Positions 26,502 to 35,719 of a stretch of 46,448 bases of DNA are shown piece after piece (position 1 is the first letter of the stretch; the number at the start of each line of letters is the position of its first letter). The DNA comes from Alphaproteobacteria bacterium (lineage in GTDB: Bacteria > Pseudomonadota > Alphaproteobacteria > Micropepsales > Micropepsaceae). The position numbers and the translations under genes are program-made. The stretch is from positions 577 through 47,024 of the forward strand of contig PLJH01000139.1 of the NCBI GenBank assembly GCA_003139615.1, given 5' to 3'. A model generated the notes under the pieces. That model saw only the letters and a program-made list of their open reading frames with translations. It searched no databases and was not told where the DNA came from.

Positions 26502-27395
26502 TTAACTCAGCCCGAAACGGCTGAGATAGCGCGGATCCATCTTGGCGATCGGCAAATAGATAAAAACGTCCGTCGTGCCGAATTGACGATCGATCACCGC
26601 GCCGTCGCCGATCAGGCAACCTGCGCGCAAATATCCTTTCACCAGCGGCGGTAGAGCGCGCAACGCCTCTTTGGCATCGATAGCGTCCTTCGCAAGGCGA
26701 TTCATCTCGACGTAAAGCTCGGGTCGCGCCCGCACGCGCGGGCCCTCCACGATGCTATGGAAATGATGGAGGTAGGACAGTGGGAGAGCTAATGCATCCG
26801 GGTCGATGCCCTGCAACGACGCGCAGCCGAACAGTACATCGATCGAGAAGCGGCCCGCGAATAACATGAGACCGCGCCACAACAGCGGCATCGTGATCGG
26901 TTTCGCGCGATAGCTCTTGAGCACGCAGGACCGGCCCAATTCTAGAAGTCGCGAGCCGGGCGCCATGCCGGTGAGCATGGGCGCGATATCATATTCGCCC
27001 GCGGTGTAAAAACCGCCCGCGCGCGCCGCGTCGACATCGCGGATCATTCGATAGGTGCCGACGACGGCAGGTTGACCTTCGTCGTCAGTCACCGCGCGAT
27101 CGACCACCAATATGTGATCGCAAAAAGCATCGAATTTGTCGAAGTCGCGCCGACTCTCGCGCATCGCCGGGGACGGGATCGCGGACATCTCTTCGTAAAA
27201 GACGTGGTAACGCAGCCTCTGCGCCGCTTCGATTTCCGTATCGGTCTCCGCAAGACGTACTTCAAGCGCGTTCGAGGCCGCCAGAACCGGCCATTGATCG
27301 AGACGCCCTTCCAGTGGGCCGGGTTCGTGAATGTTGACCAAGGCGAATCTTCCCTTGCCGCGGGCGGGAGCAGAAAACCCGGGCCGCCGGGCCAT
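26502..27395 (-). CDS. OlsB-like GNAT acyltransferase (ornithine lipid synthesis or related)
   Basis: A 297-residue member of the OlsB/hemolysin-type acyltransferase family: LEVRLAETDTEIEAAQRLRYHVFYEEM, FDAFCDHILVVD, VVGTYRMI, YDIAPML, LLELGRSCVLKSYRAKPITMPLLWRGL and FGCASLQGIDPD are family blocks. OlsB transfers a 3-hydroxyacyl group from ACP to ornithine; OlsA is not in the window. The ATG at 27395 follows GAGGGCCGG; a very long in-frame extension upstream is the antisense of ampG. A TATAAT on this strand at 27483-27488 may be its -10 box. Confidence 0.85.
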   Translation of the reverse strand: MARRPGFSAPARGKGRFALVNIHEPGPLEGRLDQWPVLAASNALEVRLAETDTEIEAAQRLRYHVFYEEMSAIPSPAMRESRRDFDKFDAFCDHILVVDRAVTDDEGQPAVVGTYRMIRDVDAARAGGFYTAGEYDIAPMLTGMAPGSRLLELGRSCVLKSYRAKPITMPLLWRGLMLFAGRFSIDVLFGCASLQGIDPDALALPLSYLHHFHSIVEGPRVRARPELYVEMNRLAKDAIDAKEALRALPPLVKGYLRAGCLIGDGAVIDRQFGTTDVFIYLPIAKMDPRYLSRFGLS

Positions 27396-27490
27396 CCGGC
27401 CCTCATACGCGATTTGGAAACGTAAGTTTACCTGAATCGGCCGGCGGCGGCAAATCACGAGACTCGAAGTGGCTAATGGCGAATTATAGC

Positions 27491-28900
27491 CTATTGGTGG
27501 GCTGGCGCTTGATTTGCGCGCCGCAATACACGGTGCCGCGCCGCGAGAAGCACAAATAGCAAAATGGCGGGAAGGCCGATTAATCCCGCACCGACGAAAA
27601 AGATCGCATAGGCGGCCATGAGCCCGTGGCTCGCGCTGAGATTTTCCACGATCACGCCGGAGAAACCTTTCATGATTTTTCCGGCCCAGGCATAGGTCGA
27701 ACTCAACAGCGCATATTGCGTGGCCGTGTAGCCCAGGCTGGTGAGGCTGGACATGTAGGAAACGAGCGCCACACCCGCAAAACTGATGCCGAAATTGTCG
27801 CCAATCATGACGGCAGCAAACAACCGCAAATGGGGATTCACAAAAACGACATGGAGGAATTCGCCGGATGTCATTGCGAATAGCGGAGGCAGGTTCATAT
27901 GCGCGGAAAAGAGCGCGAGACTCGCAAACCCGGCAACGGCAAGTGCCTGGAGAATTCCGCCGACGATCAACGCGCTCATATAGCCGAACCGCAAAGCCCA
28001 GAACCCGCCCACCGCAATTCCCGCAAATGACGCAACAAGGCCGATCGACGCCCTGATCGTCCCTACCCAATCTTTTGATAGACCGATGTCGTGATAAAGC
28101 GGATTGGCCATCGGGCCCATCACAAAGTCCGGCAATCGATAGAGGCTGATCGCAGCCAACATCAGCAATGCGAGCCAGCCATAGGTACGGAAGAAGACAA
28201 GAAAGGGTCCGATGATCGCGTCGAACAATCCGTCCGGCGACCACAGCGGCGCTTTTGCCGATTTTTCTGCAATGACCGCATCGGCCCGCAAGGGTTCGGC
28301 CGCCACAAAGGTGGCGAGCAATCCGATGCCCATCAGGACGCCATAAAGCGCGTAGGAAACCGGCCAGCCCAAGTGTTCGGCTGCAATCAGGATCAAAGCG
28401 TCGGTTGCAATCAGGGCGATGCGATAGCCGAATTGATAAGCCGACGACAGAAGTCCCAATTCTTCGCCGCTTTCGGCAGATTCGATTCTCCAGGCGTCGA
28501 TCACGATATCCTGTGTCGACGACGCGAACGCCACGACCAATGCGAACGCGCCGAGCAGGCCGAGCCCCATCTTGGTCCCAACAAGCGCCATCGCGATCAG
28601 AGATATGCCCACGATGATCTGCGCCAAGGCCATCCAGCCGCGCCGGCGACCCAACCAACCCAATAACGGCGCGTTGACGCGATCAATCAGAGGCGCCCAG
28701 AGAAATTTCAGCGAATAGGCAATACCGACCCAGGACAGAAAACCGATTGCCGCAAGCGTGGTGCCTTCGTCCCGTAGCCAAAAGCCGAAAGTGTTGCCGA
28801 CGAGCAGAAACGGCAGTCCGGACGAGAATCCGAGCACCAACATCACCAGAACGCGCGGGCGGAGATAGGCGCTCAGCGGTCCTCGCGGCGAAGCGCTCAT
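27491..28900 (-). CDS. ampG: AmpG-like muropeptide permease (MFS)
   Basis: A 469-residue transporter with about 12 to 14 membrane helices. The opening VLVMLVLGFSSGLPFLLVGN, GLLSWVG-type FLSWVGIAYSLKFLWAPLID, ASSTQDIVIDAWRIE and the later YMSSLTSLGYTATQYALLSS match AmpG, which brings anhydro-muropeptides from the periplasm for cell-wall recycling. This complements MltA, which makes such products. Its ATG overlaps the stop of the upstream hybrid kinase (ATGA), so the two proteins are translationally coupled. Confidence 0.9.
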   Translation of the reverse strand: MSASPRGPLSAYLRPRVLVMLVLGFSSGLPFLLVGNTFGFWLRDEGTTLAAIGFLSWVGIAYSLKFLWAPLIDRVNAPLLGWLGRRRGWMALAQIIVGISLIAMALVGTKMGLGLLGAFALVVAFASSTQDIVIDAWRIESAESGEELGLLSSAYQFGYRIALIATDALILIAAEHLGWPVSYALYGVLMGIGLLATFVAAEPLRADAVIAEKSAKAPLWSPDGLFDAIIGPFLVFFRTYGWLALLMLAAISLYRLPDFVMGPMANPLYHDIGLSKDWVGTIRASIGLVASFAGIAVGGFWALRFGYMSALIVGGILQALAVAGFASLALFSAHMNLPPLFAMTSGEFLHVVFVNPHLRLFAAVMIGDNFGISFAGVALVSYMSSLTSLGYTATQYALLSSTYAWAGKIMKGFSGVIVENLSASHGLMAAYAIFFVGAGLIGLPAILLFVLLAARHRVLRRANQAPAHQ

Positions 28901-31149
28901 GCGGCAGCTTCGCGCGCTCTTGCCTCAAAATTCAAAGGAAATATCTCGTTCAACATTGAATCAAGCTCGGCGGGATCGATGGGTTTGCTGAGGAAACCAT
29001 CCATTCCGGCCTCCTGGCAAGCGCGTTTGCCGGTTTCGACGACGTCGGCCGTCAGAGCAACAATGGGTGTGCGCACGCGCCCATTGGCGATTTCGTCTGC
29101 GCGGATGCGGCGTGTGGCCTCGATACCGTCGAGACCGGGCATGTGAATGTCCGTCAGTATGAGGTCAAATCGATCTTCAGCCATGGCCGCGATCGCGCTT
29201 TCGCCCGATGCCACCTCCTTCACCTCATGACCACGGCGGCGCAGCAATTCGCGGGTCAGAAGAGCGTTGATCGGATTGTCCTCGGCCAGCAGGATTTTGA
29301 GCGAGCGGCACTCACGTTTCGGTCGGGTGTCGGCGGCTGAAGTGACGTGTGTCTGTGCAAGCTCGCCATGATCCGGCAGAGCGAAATTGTCGGATGTGCC
29401 GTTTGGCCTCGCGCGAATGCGGTCGGCGAGCGAAATCTGGCGAATCGGTTTCACAAGATAAGCAGCGAAGCCGAGCGCCTTGAGATCGGTGAGTTTGCCG
29501 CGCGCGTCCGGTGTCACGAGCACAATCGAGCGGATGCCGACGTCCGGCCATGCCGGCAAGTCCGGCTGGCCCGACGTGCCGGCATCGATCAGAATCGCAT
29601 CGACATTGGGAGAAGCGTATTCGTCTCCCGTGCCGGGAAGGCGCAGGCCCACCACGTCGCCGCCTGCCGCGCGGATCTGAGCGGTTACGCCTTCGCGCAA
29701 AACGGCATTGCGGGTCACGAAGGCTATGCGATAGCCCGAGAGCCTTTCGGCTTCCGTCGGGGTTGCGTCGCGGATCGCAATTGCGGGCGTCGTGAACCAG
29801 AAGAGACTTCCGCCTCCTGGCGCCGGATCGATGCCGATCTCTCCGCCCATTGCCGCGACGAGTCGCTTTGAAATCGCAAGCCCGAGACCGGAACCTCCAA
29901 AGCGCCGCGCATGGCTGGAATCGGCCTGCACGAATTCGTCGAAAATCTCGGCGCGCTTTTCGGCCGGCACGCCGACACCCGTGTCGCGCACTTCGAAGCG
30001 CAGAAAGCGCCGCTCGCGCTCTTCGACAAGGCGCATATCGACTCGCACGCCGCCTTTTTCGGTAAACTTGACGGCATTGCCGACCAGGTTGGTGAGGACC
30101 TGCCGCAACCTGATGCCGTCGATACGGACCAATTCGGGAGCATCCGGCGCAATGACGGCCACAAGCTCGATACCCTTGGTATGCGCGCGCGTCGCGAGCA
30201 ATTCGACGACACCCTCGACGATCTGGCGCGGCTCGATCTCGTCTTCTTCGAGCGTCACGGTGCCGGATTCGATCTTGGAGAAATCAAGAATGTCTTCGAT
30301 CAGCGAGAGCAGCGCCACGCCCGATTGCTGAATCGCTTCGGCATAGGTGCGTTGTTCCGGTTGAAGCTTCGTCTCCATCAGAAGGCGCGCCATGCCCAAT
30401 ACGCCGTTCATCGGCGTGCGAATCTCGTGGCTCATCGTGGCAAGAAAGCCCGACTTCGCGCGGCTGGCCGCTTCCGCTTTGTCACGTGCATCGGTGAGTG
30501 CATCTTCCAGCGCCTTGCGCTCGGTGACATCGCGGCCGACGCTTTGAATCTCGATCAGCCGGCCGGACGCATCGCGGATCGCATAGTCTTCCCACGCGAT
30601 CCAGCGCCAGCCATACGCCGTGCGAACATGCTGGTCGTAGCGCACACGTGCGCGGCCTGTTTCCAGACCTGCAAAGGAACCGAACAGCGGCGCGCGACTG
30701 TCCGGATGGAGTTCGGGTGCAAACGGATGGCCGATGGCGTTTTGCGGCTGCAGGCCGAACAGCTTGAAGAAAGCGTCGTTGGCATAGCTCAAGCGGCTGT
30801 CGGGGGAGCGCCGGAAAATGGCGTCGCCCTGCGCATCGACGAGTCCTTTGTAGCGGACTTCGCTTTCGTGAAGCCGCGCATTAATGGCGGAGACAGTCGC
30901 GAGCGAGGCCTCGAGCTTTTCCGTCAACGAGCGCAATTCGGTGGTGCTGTTCTGCAGCGTGTGCGCGCGGCGACGTGCATCCACCAGACCCGCAAGGAGA
31001 ACCGCAACGCCCAGCAGCGCCAGCGCGCCCAGCACCAACGGCGACAACACCATCAAACGGCCGTGCAAAACGCCGTCCGTCAGCGCCGCAGCGCCGATGG
31101 TCAGCGCTCCGAGCCCGAAGATAGCCATTCCGGCGCGCGCGAGCGGCAA
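28897..31149 (-). CDS. Hybrid sensor histidine kinase with degenerate and intact receiver domains
   Basis: A 750-residue membrane-anchored kinase. Two transmembrane helices (about 7-28 and 34-56), a coiled coil (57-95), a PAS domain (about 96-212), HisKA with His241 in MSHEIRTP, HATPase with N358 and the GGSGLGLAIS lid, then a first receiver (about 472-580) lacking the usual acidic pair but keeping D522 and K567. A complete receiver follows (617-740) with D667 and K722. Start is TTG at 31149, backed by GGGAGG; no signal or partner can be named. Output presumably passes to a separate phosphotransferase. Confidence 0.92.
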   Translation of the reverse strand: MPLARAGMAIFGLGALTIGAAALTDGVLHGRLMVLSPLVLGALALLGVAVLLAGLVDARRRAHTLQNSTTELRSLTEKLEASLATVSAINARLHESEVRYKGLVDAQGDAIFRRSPDSRLSYANDAFFKLFGLQPQNAIGHPFAPELHPDSRAPLFGSFAGLETGRARVRYDQHVRTAYGWRWIAWEDYAIRDASGRLIEIQSVGRDVTERKALEDALTDARDKAEAASRAKSGFLATMSHEIRTPMNGVLGMARLLMETKLQPEQRTYAEAIQQSGVALLSLIEDILDFSKIESGTVTLEEDEIEPRQIVEGVVELLATRAHTKGIELVAVIAPDAPELVRIDGIRLRQVLTNLVGNAVKFTEKGGVRVDMRLVEERERRFLRFEVRDTGVGVPAEKRAEIFDEFVQADSSHARRFGGSGLGLAISKRLVAAMGGEIGIDPAPGGGSLFWFTTPAIAIRDATPTEAERLSGYRIAFVTRNAVLREGVTAQIRAAGGDVVGLRLPGTGDEYASPNVDAILIDAGTSGQPDLPAWPDVGIRSIVLVTPDARGKLTDLKALGFAAYLVKPIRQISLADRIRARPNGTSDNFALPDHGELAQTHVTSAADTRPKRECRSLKILLAEDNPINALLTRELLRRRGHEVKEVASGESAIAAMAEDRFDLILTDIHMPGLDGIEATRRIRADEIANGRVRTPIVALTADVVETGKRACQEAGMDGFLSKPIDPAELDSMLNEIFPLNFEARAREAAA

Positions 31150-31172
31150 ATGTTCCTCCCGTAATTTGGCAA

Positions 31173-31260
31173 CTTAACCGTTCAGGGGTTTGCGAAAGGT
31201 TTAACCGCTAGTGTTTTCTGGCTCGGGAAGGTTAATATTGCGGACGCCCGGACCCGGGCG
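31173..31260. promoter_or_regulatory. Divergent promoter region with TTAACC elements and a GC hairpin
   Basis: Between the hybrid kinase and the small secreted protein lie TTAACCG at 31174-31180 and 31201-31207, and GGTTAA (31230-31235) in the other orientation. TTAACC is part of the CtrA half-site of alphaproteobacteria, but no full TTAA-N7-TTAA is present. CGCCCG (31245-31250) and CGGGCG (31255-31260) form a 6-base stem in the leader of the downstream gene. Confidence 0.3.
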
Positions 31261-31295
31261 ATTATCAAAACGGTTCGATTTCGAGGGAGGACATC

Positions 31296-31685
31296 ATGCA
31301 ATTCAAGGCACTGGCGCTCGCGGGCGCCATGGTTCTTTTTGCGGGCGCAGCGCTGGCTGACGACCCGATGGCGAATACCTACGCCAACACCATCACGACA
31401 AAAGACGCCGCCAGCGGACAGACGGCGGTTCTGCTTTTCAACGCCGACATGACCTATAAGGGCTCGACGACGGACCCGAGCGGTAAGCCCGTTCAGTACA
31501 CGGGTGGCTGGTCGCTCAAAGACGATGGCAAAACCATCTGCCTGACAACCAACCTGCCGCCGAACACGCCGAATGCCCCGAAGCCTTCGTGCTCGCCTCT
31601 GGTATCTCACAATGTCGGGGACAGCTGGACCGTTACCACTGACCAGAATCAGACCTTTCAGATTTCGCTGACAGCCGGCCGTTAA
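31296..31685 (+). CDS. Small secreted protein of unknown function
   Basis: A 129-residue protein with a clear signal peptide (MQFKALALAGAMVLFAGAALA, cleavage after residue 21). The mature part is probably beta-rich, full of Thr, Asp and Asn, with two Cys (in TICLTT and KPSCSP) that may pair. GGGAGGA lies six bases before the ATG. I do not recognise the family. It has its own strong terminator and is probably a single-gene transcript expressed at a good level. Confidence 0.72.
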   Translation: MQFKALALAGAMVLFAGAALADDPMANTYANTITTKDAASGQTAVLLFNADMTYKGSTTDPSGKPVQYTGGWSLKDDGKTICLTTNLPPNTPNAPKPSCSPLVSHNVGDSWTVTTDQNQTFQISLTAGR

Positions 31686-31703
31686 CCTATTGCCGAGCCA
31701 TTT

Positions 31704-31733
31704 GGCCGCGGACCGCCGGTCCGCGGCCTTTTT
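31704..31733 (+). terminator. Rho-independent terminator
   Basis: GGCCGCGGACC (31704-31714) pairs perfectly with GGTCCGCGGCC (31718-31728), an 11-base stem with a 3-base loop, followed by TTTTT and TTATTTTT-like sequence. It lies 19 bases after the stop of the small secreted protein and isolates it from the pst operon. Confidence 0.93.
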
Positions 31734-31800
31734 GTTATTTTTCAATAGCTTAGAGGCCAAAGTGCGATTGGCTGGCAGCGCCGATCCCGTTCGGTCAGGG

Positions 31801-31829
31801 TTGTCATTAAAGCTTCATGAAACTGTGAT
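31801..31829 (+). promoter_or_regulatory. Pho box (three PhoB half-sites) upstream of pstS
   Basis: TTGTCAT (31801-31807), GCTTCAT (31812-31818) and CTGTGAT (31823-31829) recur every 11 bases, separated by AT-rich 4-mers TAAA and GAAA. They match the CTGTCAT PhoB repeat at 6, 4 and 6 of 7 positions. This is the classic 7+4 layout, so pstSCAB is very probably induced by PhoB when phosphate is short. The -10 is not obvious. Confidence 0.82.
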
Positions 31830-31952
31830 GGACGTTGCACGGTAGGCGGGCGTTATCGCCGCGCGACCGCCGCCGGGGGACTCATGCGTGGTCTCAAACC
31901 GCATCGCCGGGCGGTTCGGCCGATGACATCGCCCATTCTCGAGAGGATACCC

Positions 31953-32990
31953 ATGAAGCCCTTCACGAACCGGTTGCTTGGCTTGGCCGCCGGCATTGCC
32001 GTGGCCTGTGCTGCAACCAGCGCGCTGGCCGTCGATTTGACCGGCGCCGGCGCAACGTTTCCCTACCCGATCTATTCAAAATGGGCCGAAGCCTATAAGG
32101 CGAAAACGGGTGTGGGACTAAACTACCAGCCGATCGGATCTGGCGGCGGAATCGCGCAGATCAAGGCCAAGACCGTAACCTTCGGCGCCAGCGACAAGCC
32201 GCTTCTGCCGGGCGACCTCCAGGCTGCGGGATTGACGCAATTTCCAACCGTGATTGGCGGCGTGGTGCCGGTTGTCAACATTCCAGGCGTGAAGGCCGGT
32301 GAACTGGTCCTCGATGGCAAGACGTTGGCCGATATCTGCCTCGGAAACATCAAATATTGGGATGACGCCGCGGTCAAAAAGCTCAATCCCGGAGTCAACC
32401 TCCCGCATCTCGCCGTCGTGGGTGTGCACCGGTCGGACGGTTCCGGAACCAATTTTATCTTCACGGCATATCTGAGCAAGAAAAGCCCTCAATGGGCTTC
32501 ACAAGTCGGCGCAGATACGGCGGTCGAGTGGCCGACAGGTATCGGCGCCAAAGGAAACGAAGGCGTCGCGGAAAGCGTCAAGCAGGCCAGCGGTTCGCTC
32601 GGCTATGTTGAATATGCCTACGCCAAAGCGAACCACATTGCCTTCGTCCGCATGATCAACCATGACGGCGTGGCGGTAGAGCCGACGGCGGAAGCCTTTA
32701 AGGCTGCTTCGGCGCGGACGGATTGGGCGCATGCGCCGGGATTCTTCGTGGTCCTCACCGATCAGCCCGGCCATGACGCATGGCCGATCGCGGGAGCGAC
32801 CTTCATTCTCGTCTACAAGAATCCGGCCGACCCGAAGGCCCAGAAGGAAGCGTTGCAATTCTTCAAATGGGCTTACGAAAACGGCGACGCGCTGGCGGAG
32901 GCCAACGACTACGTTCCGCTTCCCCAGAGCACCAAGGACGCAATCTTCAAGAGTTGGCAGACCAATATCGTCCCTGCCTCTCAGCCTTGA
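31953..32990 (+). CDS. pstS: Phosphate ABC transporter substrate-binding protein PstS
   Basis: Periplasmic high-affinity phosphate receptor. The 345-residue product has a signal peptide (to about residue 26, ATSALA) and then the PstS pattern VDLTGAGATFPYPIYSKWAEAY, the phosphate-contacting GSGGGI loop, HRSDGSGTNFIFTAYL and GSLGYVEYAYAK. GAGAGGA precedes the ATG at 31953; earlier in-frame Mets lie in the leader. First gene of pstSCAB, behind the Pho box. Confidence 0.96.
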   Translation: MKPFTNRLLGLAAGIAVACAATSALAVDLTGAGATFPYPIYSKWAEAYKAKTGVGLNYQPIGSGGGIAQIKAKTVTFGASDKPLLPGDLQAAGLTQFPTVIGGVVPVVNIPGVKAGELVLDGKTLADICLGNIKYWDDAAVKKLNPGVNLPHLAVVGVHRSDGSGTNFIFTAYLSKKSPQWASQVGADTAVEWPTGIGAKGNEGVAESVKQASGSLGYVEYAYAKANHIAFVRMINHDGVAVEPTAEAFKAASARTDWAHAPGFFVVLTDQPGHDAWPIAGATFILVYKNPADPKAQKEALQFFKWAYENGDALAEANDYVPLPQSTKDAIFKSWQTNIVPASQP

Positions 32991-33026
32991 GGCAAGTTTG
33001 AGCGGGCGCCATGCCTGCAAAAATTA

Positions 33027-33057
33027 TTGGGGGGTTGATGCGTCATCAGCCCCCCAA
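33027..33057 (+). terminator. Long hairpin between pstS and pstC (attenuator or mRNA-stabilising)
   Basis: TTGGGGGGTTGATG (33027-33040) pairs with CATCAGCCCCCCAA (33044-33057), a 14-base stem with one G-T pair and a 3-base loop. It lies 36 bases after pstS and 30 before pstC. The trailing T-run is weak, so it more likely allows partial read-through or protects pstS mRNA, giving more PstS than PstCAB. Confidence 0.75.
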
Positions 33058-33087
33058 ATCGTTTAGAGTCGCACGCGGCGGAATTTG

Positions 33088-34080
33088 ATGGTCGACGCAG
33101 CCTTGTCAGAAAATCTCGCAGCAACGTCCAGGGGCGCGGCACTGCGTCGCTTCGGGCGCAGCGATTTGCGTTTTCGGTTTTTCACAGGGTCAGCGGCTCT
33201 TCTCGTCGTCGTGATATTCGCGGGCCTCATCGCGACTCTCGTGGTCGGTGCGTGGCCTGCGATCAAAGCTTTCGGATTCGACTTTCTGGTCACGAGTTCC
33301 TGGAATCCCGTAACCGAACGCTTCGGGGCATTTCCGGCGATATACGGTACGGTTGTGTCTTCCGCGATCGCCATGCTGATCGCGCTCCCCATCGGTATCG
33401 GCATCGCGATCTTCCTGACCGAACTCTGTCCGCGTTCGCTCAAACGGCCGATCGGCATCGCGATCGAGCTTCTCGCCGGCATTCCCAGCATCGTTTATGG
33501 CATTTGGGGGCTCTTTGTTTTTGTGCCGTACTTTCAGCAGACGATCCAGCCCCGGATAATCGACGCCTTCGCGAATGTTCCGATCCTGTCGACCCTGTTT
33601 GCGGGACCGCCCTTCGGCGTCGGCATCTTTACCGCATCGCTGATTCTCTCGATCATGATCCTGCCGTTCATCTCGGCGGTGACGCGCGACGTATTCGAGA
33701 CCGTGCCGCATACCTTGAAGGAAGCGGCATACGCGATCGGCTGCACGACCTGGGAAGTGATGTGGAACGTCGTTCTTCCGTATTCGCGCTCGGGCGTTGT
33801 CGGAGGCGCGATGCTCGCACTGGGCCGGGCGCTGGGCGAAACGATGGCCGTCACTTTCGTGATCGGGAATGCGCATCACATCAACAGCTCGCTGTTTTCA
33901 GCGGGAACCACGATCTCTGCGACGATTGCGAGCGAGTTCACGGAAGCTCTGGGTACCCTTTATATCCCTGCTCTGATTGAATTGGGGCTCGTTCTGTTCG
34001 GAATCACGTTTATCGTCCTCGCGATTGCGCAACTCATGCTCTATCGCCTCAATCGCCTTGCCGGGGGAGGCTCGAAATGA
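33088..34080 (+). CDS. pstC: Phosphate ABC transporter permease PstC
   Basis: A 330-residue inner-membrane permease with about six helices. Seen: [41 protein letters not shown], the [13 protein letters not shown] block, the cytoplasmic EAA loop [19 protein letters not shown], and [17 protein letters not shown]. The ATG at 33088 is preceded by GGCGG; a TTG one codon upstream is possible. Overlaps pstA by ATGA. Confidence 0.95.
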   Translation: MVDAALSENLAATSRGAALRRFGRSDLRFRFFTGSAALLVVVIFAGLIATLVVGAWPAIKAFGFDFLVTSSWNPVTERFGAFPAIYGTVVSSAIAMLIALPIGIGIAIFLTELCPRSLKRPIGIAIELLAGIPSIVYGIWGLFVFVPYFQQTIQPRIIDAFANVPILSTLFAGPPFGVGIFTASLILSIMILPFISAVTRDVFETVPHTLKEAAYAIGCTTWEVMWNVVLPYSRSGVVGGAMLALGRALGETMAVTFVIGNAHHINSSLFSAGTTISATIASEFTEALGTLYIPALIELGLVLFGITFIVLAIAQLMLYRLNRLAGGGSK

Positions 34081-34925
34081 ATCGAGTGCTCTATGCCAGG
34101 CGACGCATAACGAACAACGTATTCCTTATACTTTCGCTCATGGCCGCGGCGATCGGGCTCGGCTGGCTCACGCTCATCCTGAGCACGCTCGTCACGAACG
34201 GCGCGGTTGGGTTTTCGTTCAGGATATTTACCGAGATCACCAAGTCGTCGGGATCGAACGGCGGTCTCGCTAATGCCATCGGCGGCAGCCTGATCATGAC
34301 CTCGATCGCCGTTGTCGTCGGCACTCCGATCGGAATCATGGACGGCACGTACCTCGCCGAATACGGCCGCGATAGGCTATCGGCTTTTCTCGTCCGATTC
34401 GTGAACGACATCCTCTTGAGCGCGCCGTCGATCCTGATCGGTCTCTTCGTTTACGAGGTGCTCGTACCACGCATGGGTCATTTTTCGGGCATCGCCGGTG
34501 CAGCTGCGCTTGCGGTGATCGTGATACCTGTCGTGGTGCGGACGACGGAAAATATGTTGCTGCTCGTTCCCAACACGTTGCGCGAGGCAGCCGCGGCTCT
34601 TGGATCGCCGCGCAGCCATATTATTCGTTCGGTAACGTGGCGGGCGGCTCGCGCCGGCATCGTCACCGGCGCGTTATTGGCCATCGCGCGCATTTCGGGC
34701 GAAACTGCGCCGCTTCTGTTTACCGCGTTCGGCAACAACGGATGGGTCAGCGGACTCACCGGGCTGAATTCGCCGATGGCGAGTTTGCCCCTCGTCATTT
34801 ACAACGACGCGTTGTCGCCGTCAGACGATTTGCACCAATTGGCCTGGGAAGGCGCGCTGCTGATTACGTTGGCCGTGCTGACGCTCAGCATCGTCGCGCG
34901 GTTTTTCGAATCAAGGCGGTACTGA
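34077..34925 (+). CDS. pstA: Phosphate ABC transporter permease PstA
   Basis: Second permease of the phosphate importer, 282 residues with about six helices. It shows [36 protein letters not shown], the [16 protein letters not shown] block, the EAA loop [16 protein letters not shown], and [16 protein letters not shown]. Start within the pstC stop (ATGA) and two bases before pstB, so assembly of PstC and PstA is coupled. Confidence 0.95.
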   Translation: MNRVLYARRRITNNVFLILSLMAAAIGLGWLTLILSTLVTNGAVGFSFRIFTEITKSSGSNGGLANAIGGSLIMTSIAVVVGTPIGIMDGTYLAEYGRDRLSAFLVRFVNDILLSAPSILIGLFVYEVLVPRMGHFSGIAGAAALAVIVIPVVVRTTENMLLLVPNTLREAAAALGSPRSHIIRSVTWRAARAGIVTGALLAIARISGETAPLLFTAFGNNGWVSGLTGLNSPMASLPLVIYNDALSPSDDLHQLAWEGALLITLAVLTLSIVARFFESRRY

Positions 34926-34927
34926 CA

Positions 34928-35713
34928 ATGAATTCGATGGCCCCTGTCGACCAGAATCAGAAAGTCCGGATTGATATCCATGACTTGTCATTCTACTACG
35001 GCGCGTTCAAGGCGTTGAAGAATGTCTCGCTGCCGCTTTACGACCGCAAGGTAACGGCGTTCATCGGCCCCTCCGGCTGCGGCAAGTCTACGCTCCTGCG
35101 CGTTCTCAATCGTATCTATGAGCTTTATCCCAAGCAGCGTGCTGAAGGGAAAGTCCTGCTCGACGGCGTAAACATTCTCGAAGGCAAGCAGGACATCAAC
35201 CTGCTTCGCGCCCGGGTCGGTATGGTATTCCAGAAGCCTACGCCGTTTCCGATGACGATCTACGACAACATCGCCTATGGCATTAAACTCTATGAGCGTA
35301 CGCGCAAATCCATTCTTGACGACCGTGTCGAGGAGGCGCTGACGCGCGCAGCCCTGTGGAATGAGGTCAAGGGAAAGCTGAAGGAGTCCGGGCTCAGCCT
35401 TTCGGGCGGCCAGCAGCAGCGTCTCTGCATTGCGCGCACCGTTGCGACGAAACCGGAAGTGATTCTGCTGGACGAGCCCTGCTCTGCGCTCGATCCGATT
35501 TCGACAGCCAAGATCGAAGAACTGATCGACGAGCTTGCGAACGAATACACGATCGTCATCGTGACCCATAACATGCAGCAGGCGTCGCGGGTCTCCGACC
35601 ACACCGCCTTCATGTTCCTGGGTGAACTCGTCGAATTCGGCACCACCGAAAAACTCTTCACGGCGCCACAAAACAAGCGTACCGAGGAATATATCACGGG
35701 CCGCTTCGGTTAA
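34928..35713 (+). CDS. pstB: Phosphate ABC transporter ATPase PstB
   Basis: Energises phosphate import. The 261-residue ATPase has Walker [10 protein letters not shown] (47-55), the Q-loop VFQKPTPFP, signature LSGGQQQR (158-165), Walker B VILLDEP (178-184) followed by CSALDP, and the switch [14 protein letters not shown] at 34928 gives the standard PstB length. It closes pstSCAB. No phoU or phoB follows: the next gene lies on the other strand, six bases away. Confidence 0.96.
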   Translation: MNSMAPVDQNQKVRIDIHDLSFYYGAFKALKNVSLPLYDRKVTAFIGPSGCGKSTLLRVLNRIYELYPKQRAEGKVLLDGVNILEGKQDINLLRARVGMVFQKPTPFPMTIYDNIAYGIKLYERTRKSILDDRVEEALTRAALWNEVKGKLKESGLSLSGGQQQRLCIARTVATKPEVILLDEPCSALDPISTAKIEELIDELANEYTIVIVTHNMQQASRVSDHTAFMFLGELVEFGTTEKLFTAPQNKRTEEYITGRFG

Positions 35714-35719
35714 TCGCTC

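Noticed and set aside
27396..28658. Very long minus-strand extension in front of the OlsB-like gene
   Set aside because: It is an out-of-frame reading of ampG on the same strand, Arg/Cys-rich and unlike any protein; the gene proper starts at 27395.
29911..31164. 417-codon plus-strand frame opposite the hybrid kinase
   Set aside because: Antisense shadow of well-matched kinase domains, no ribosome site or family features.
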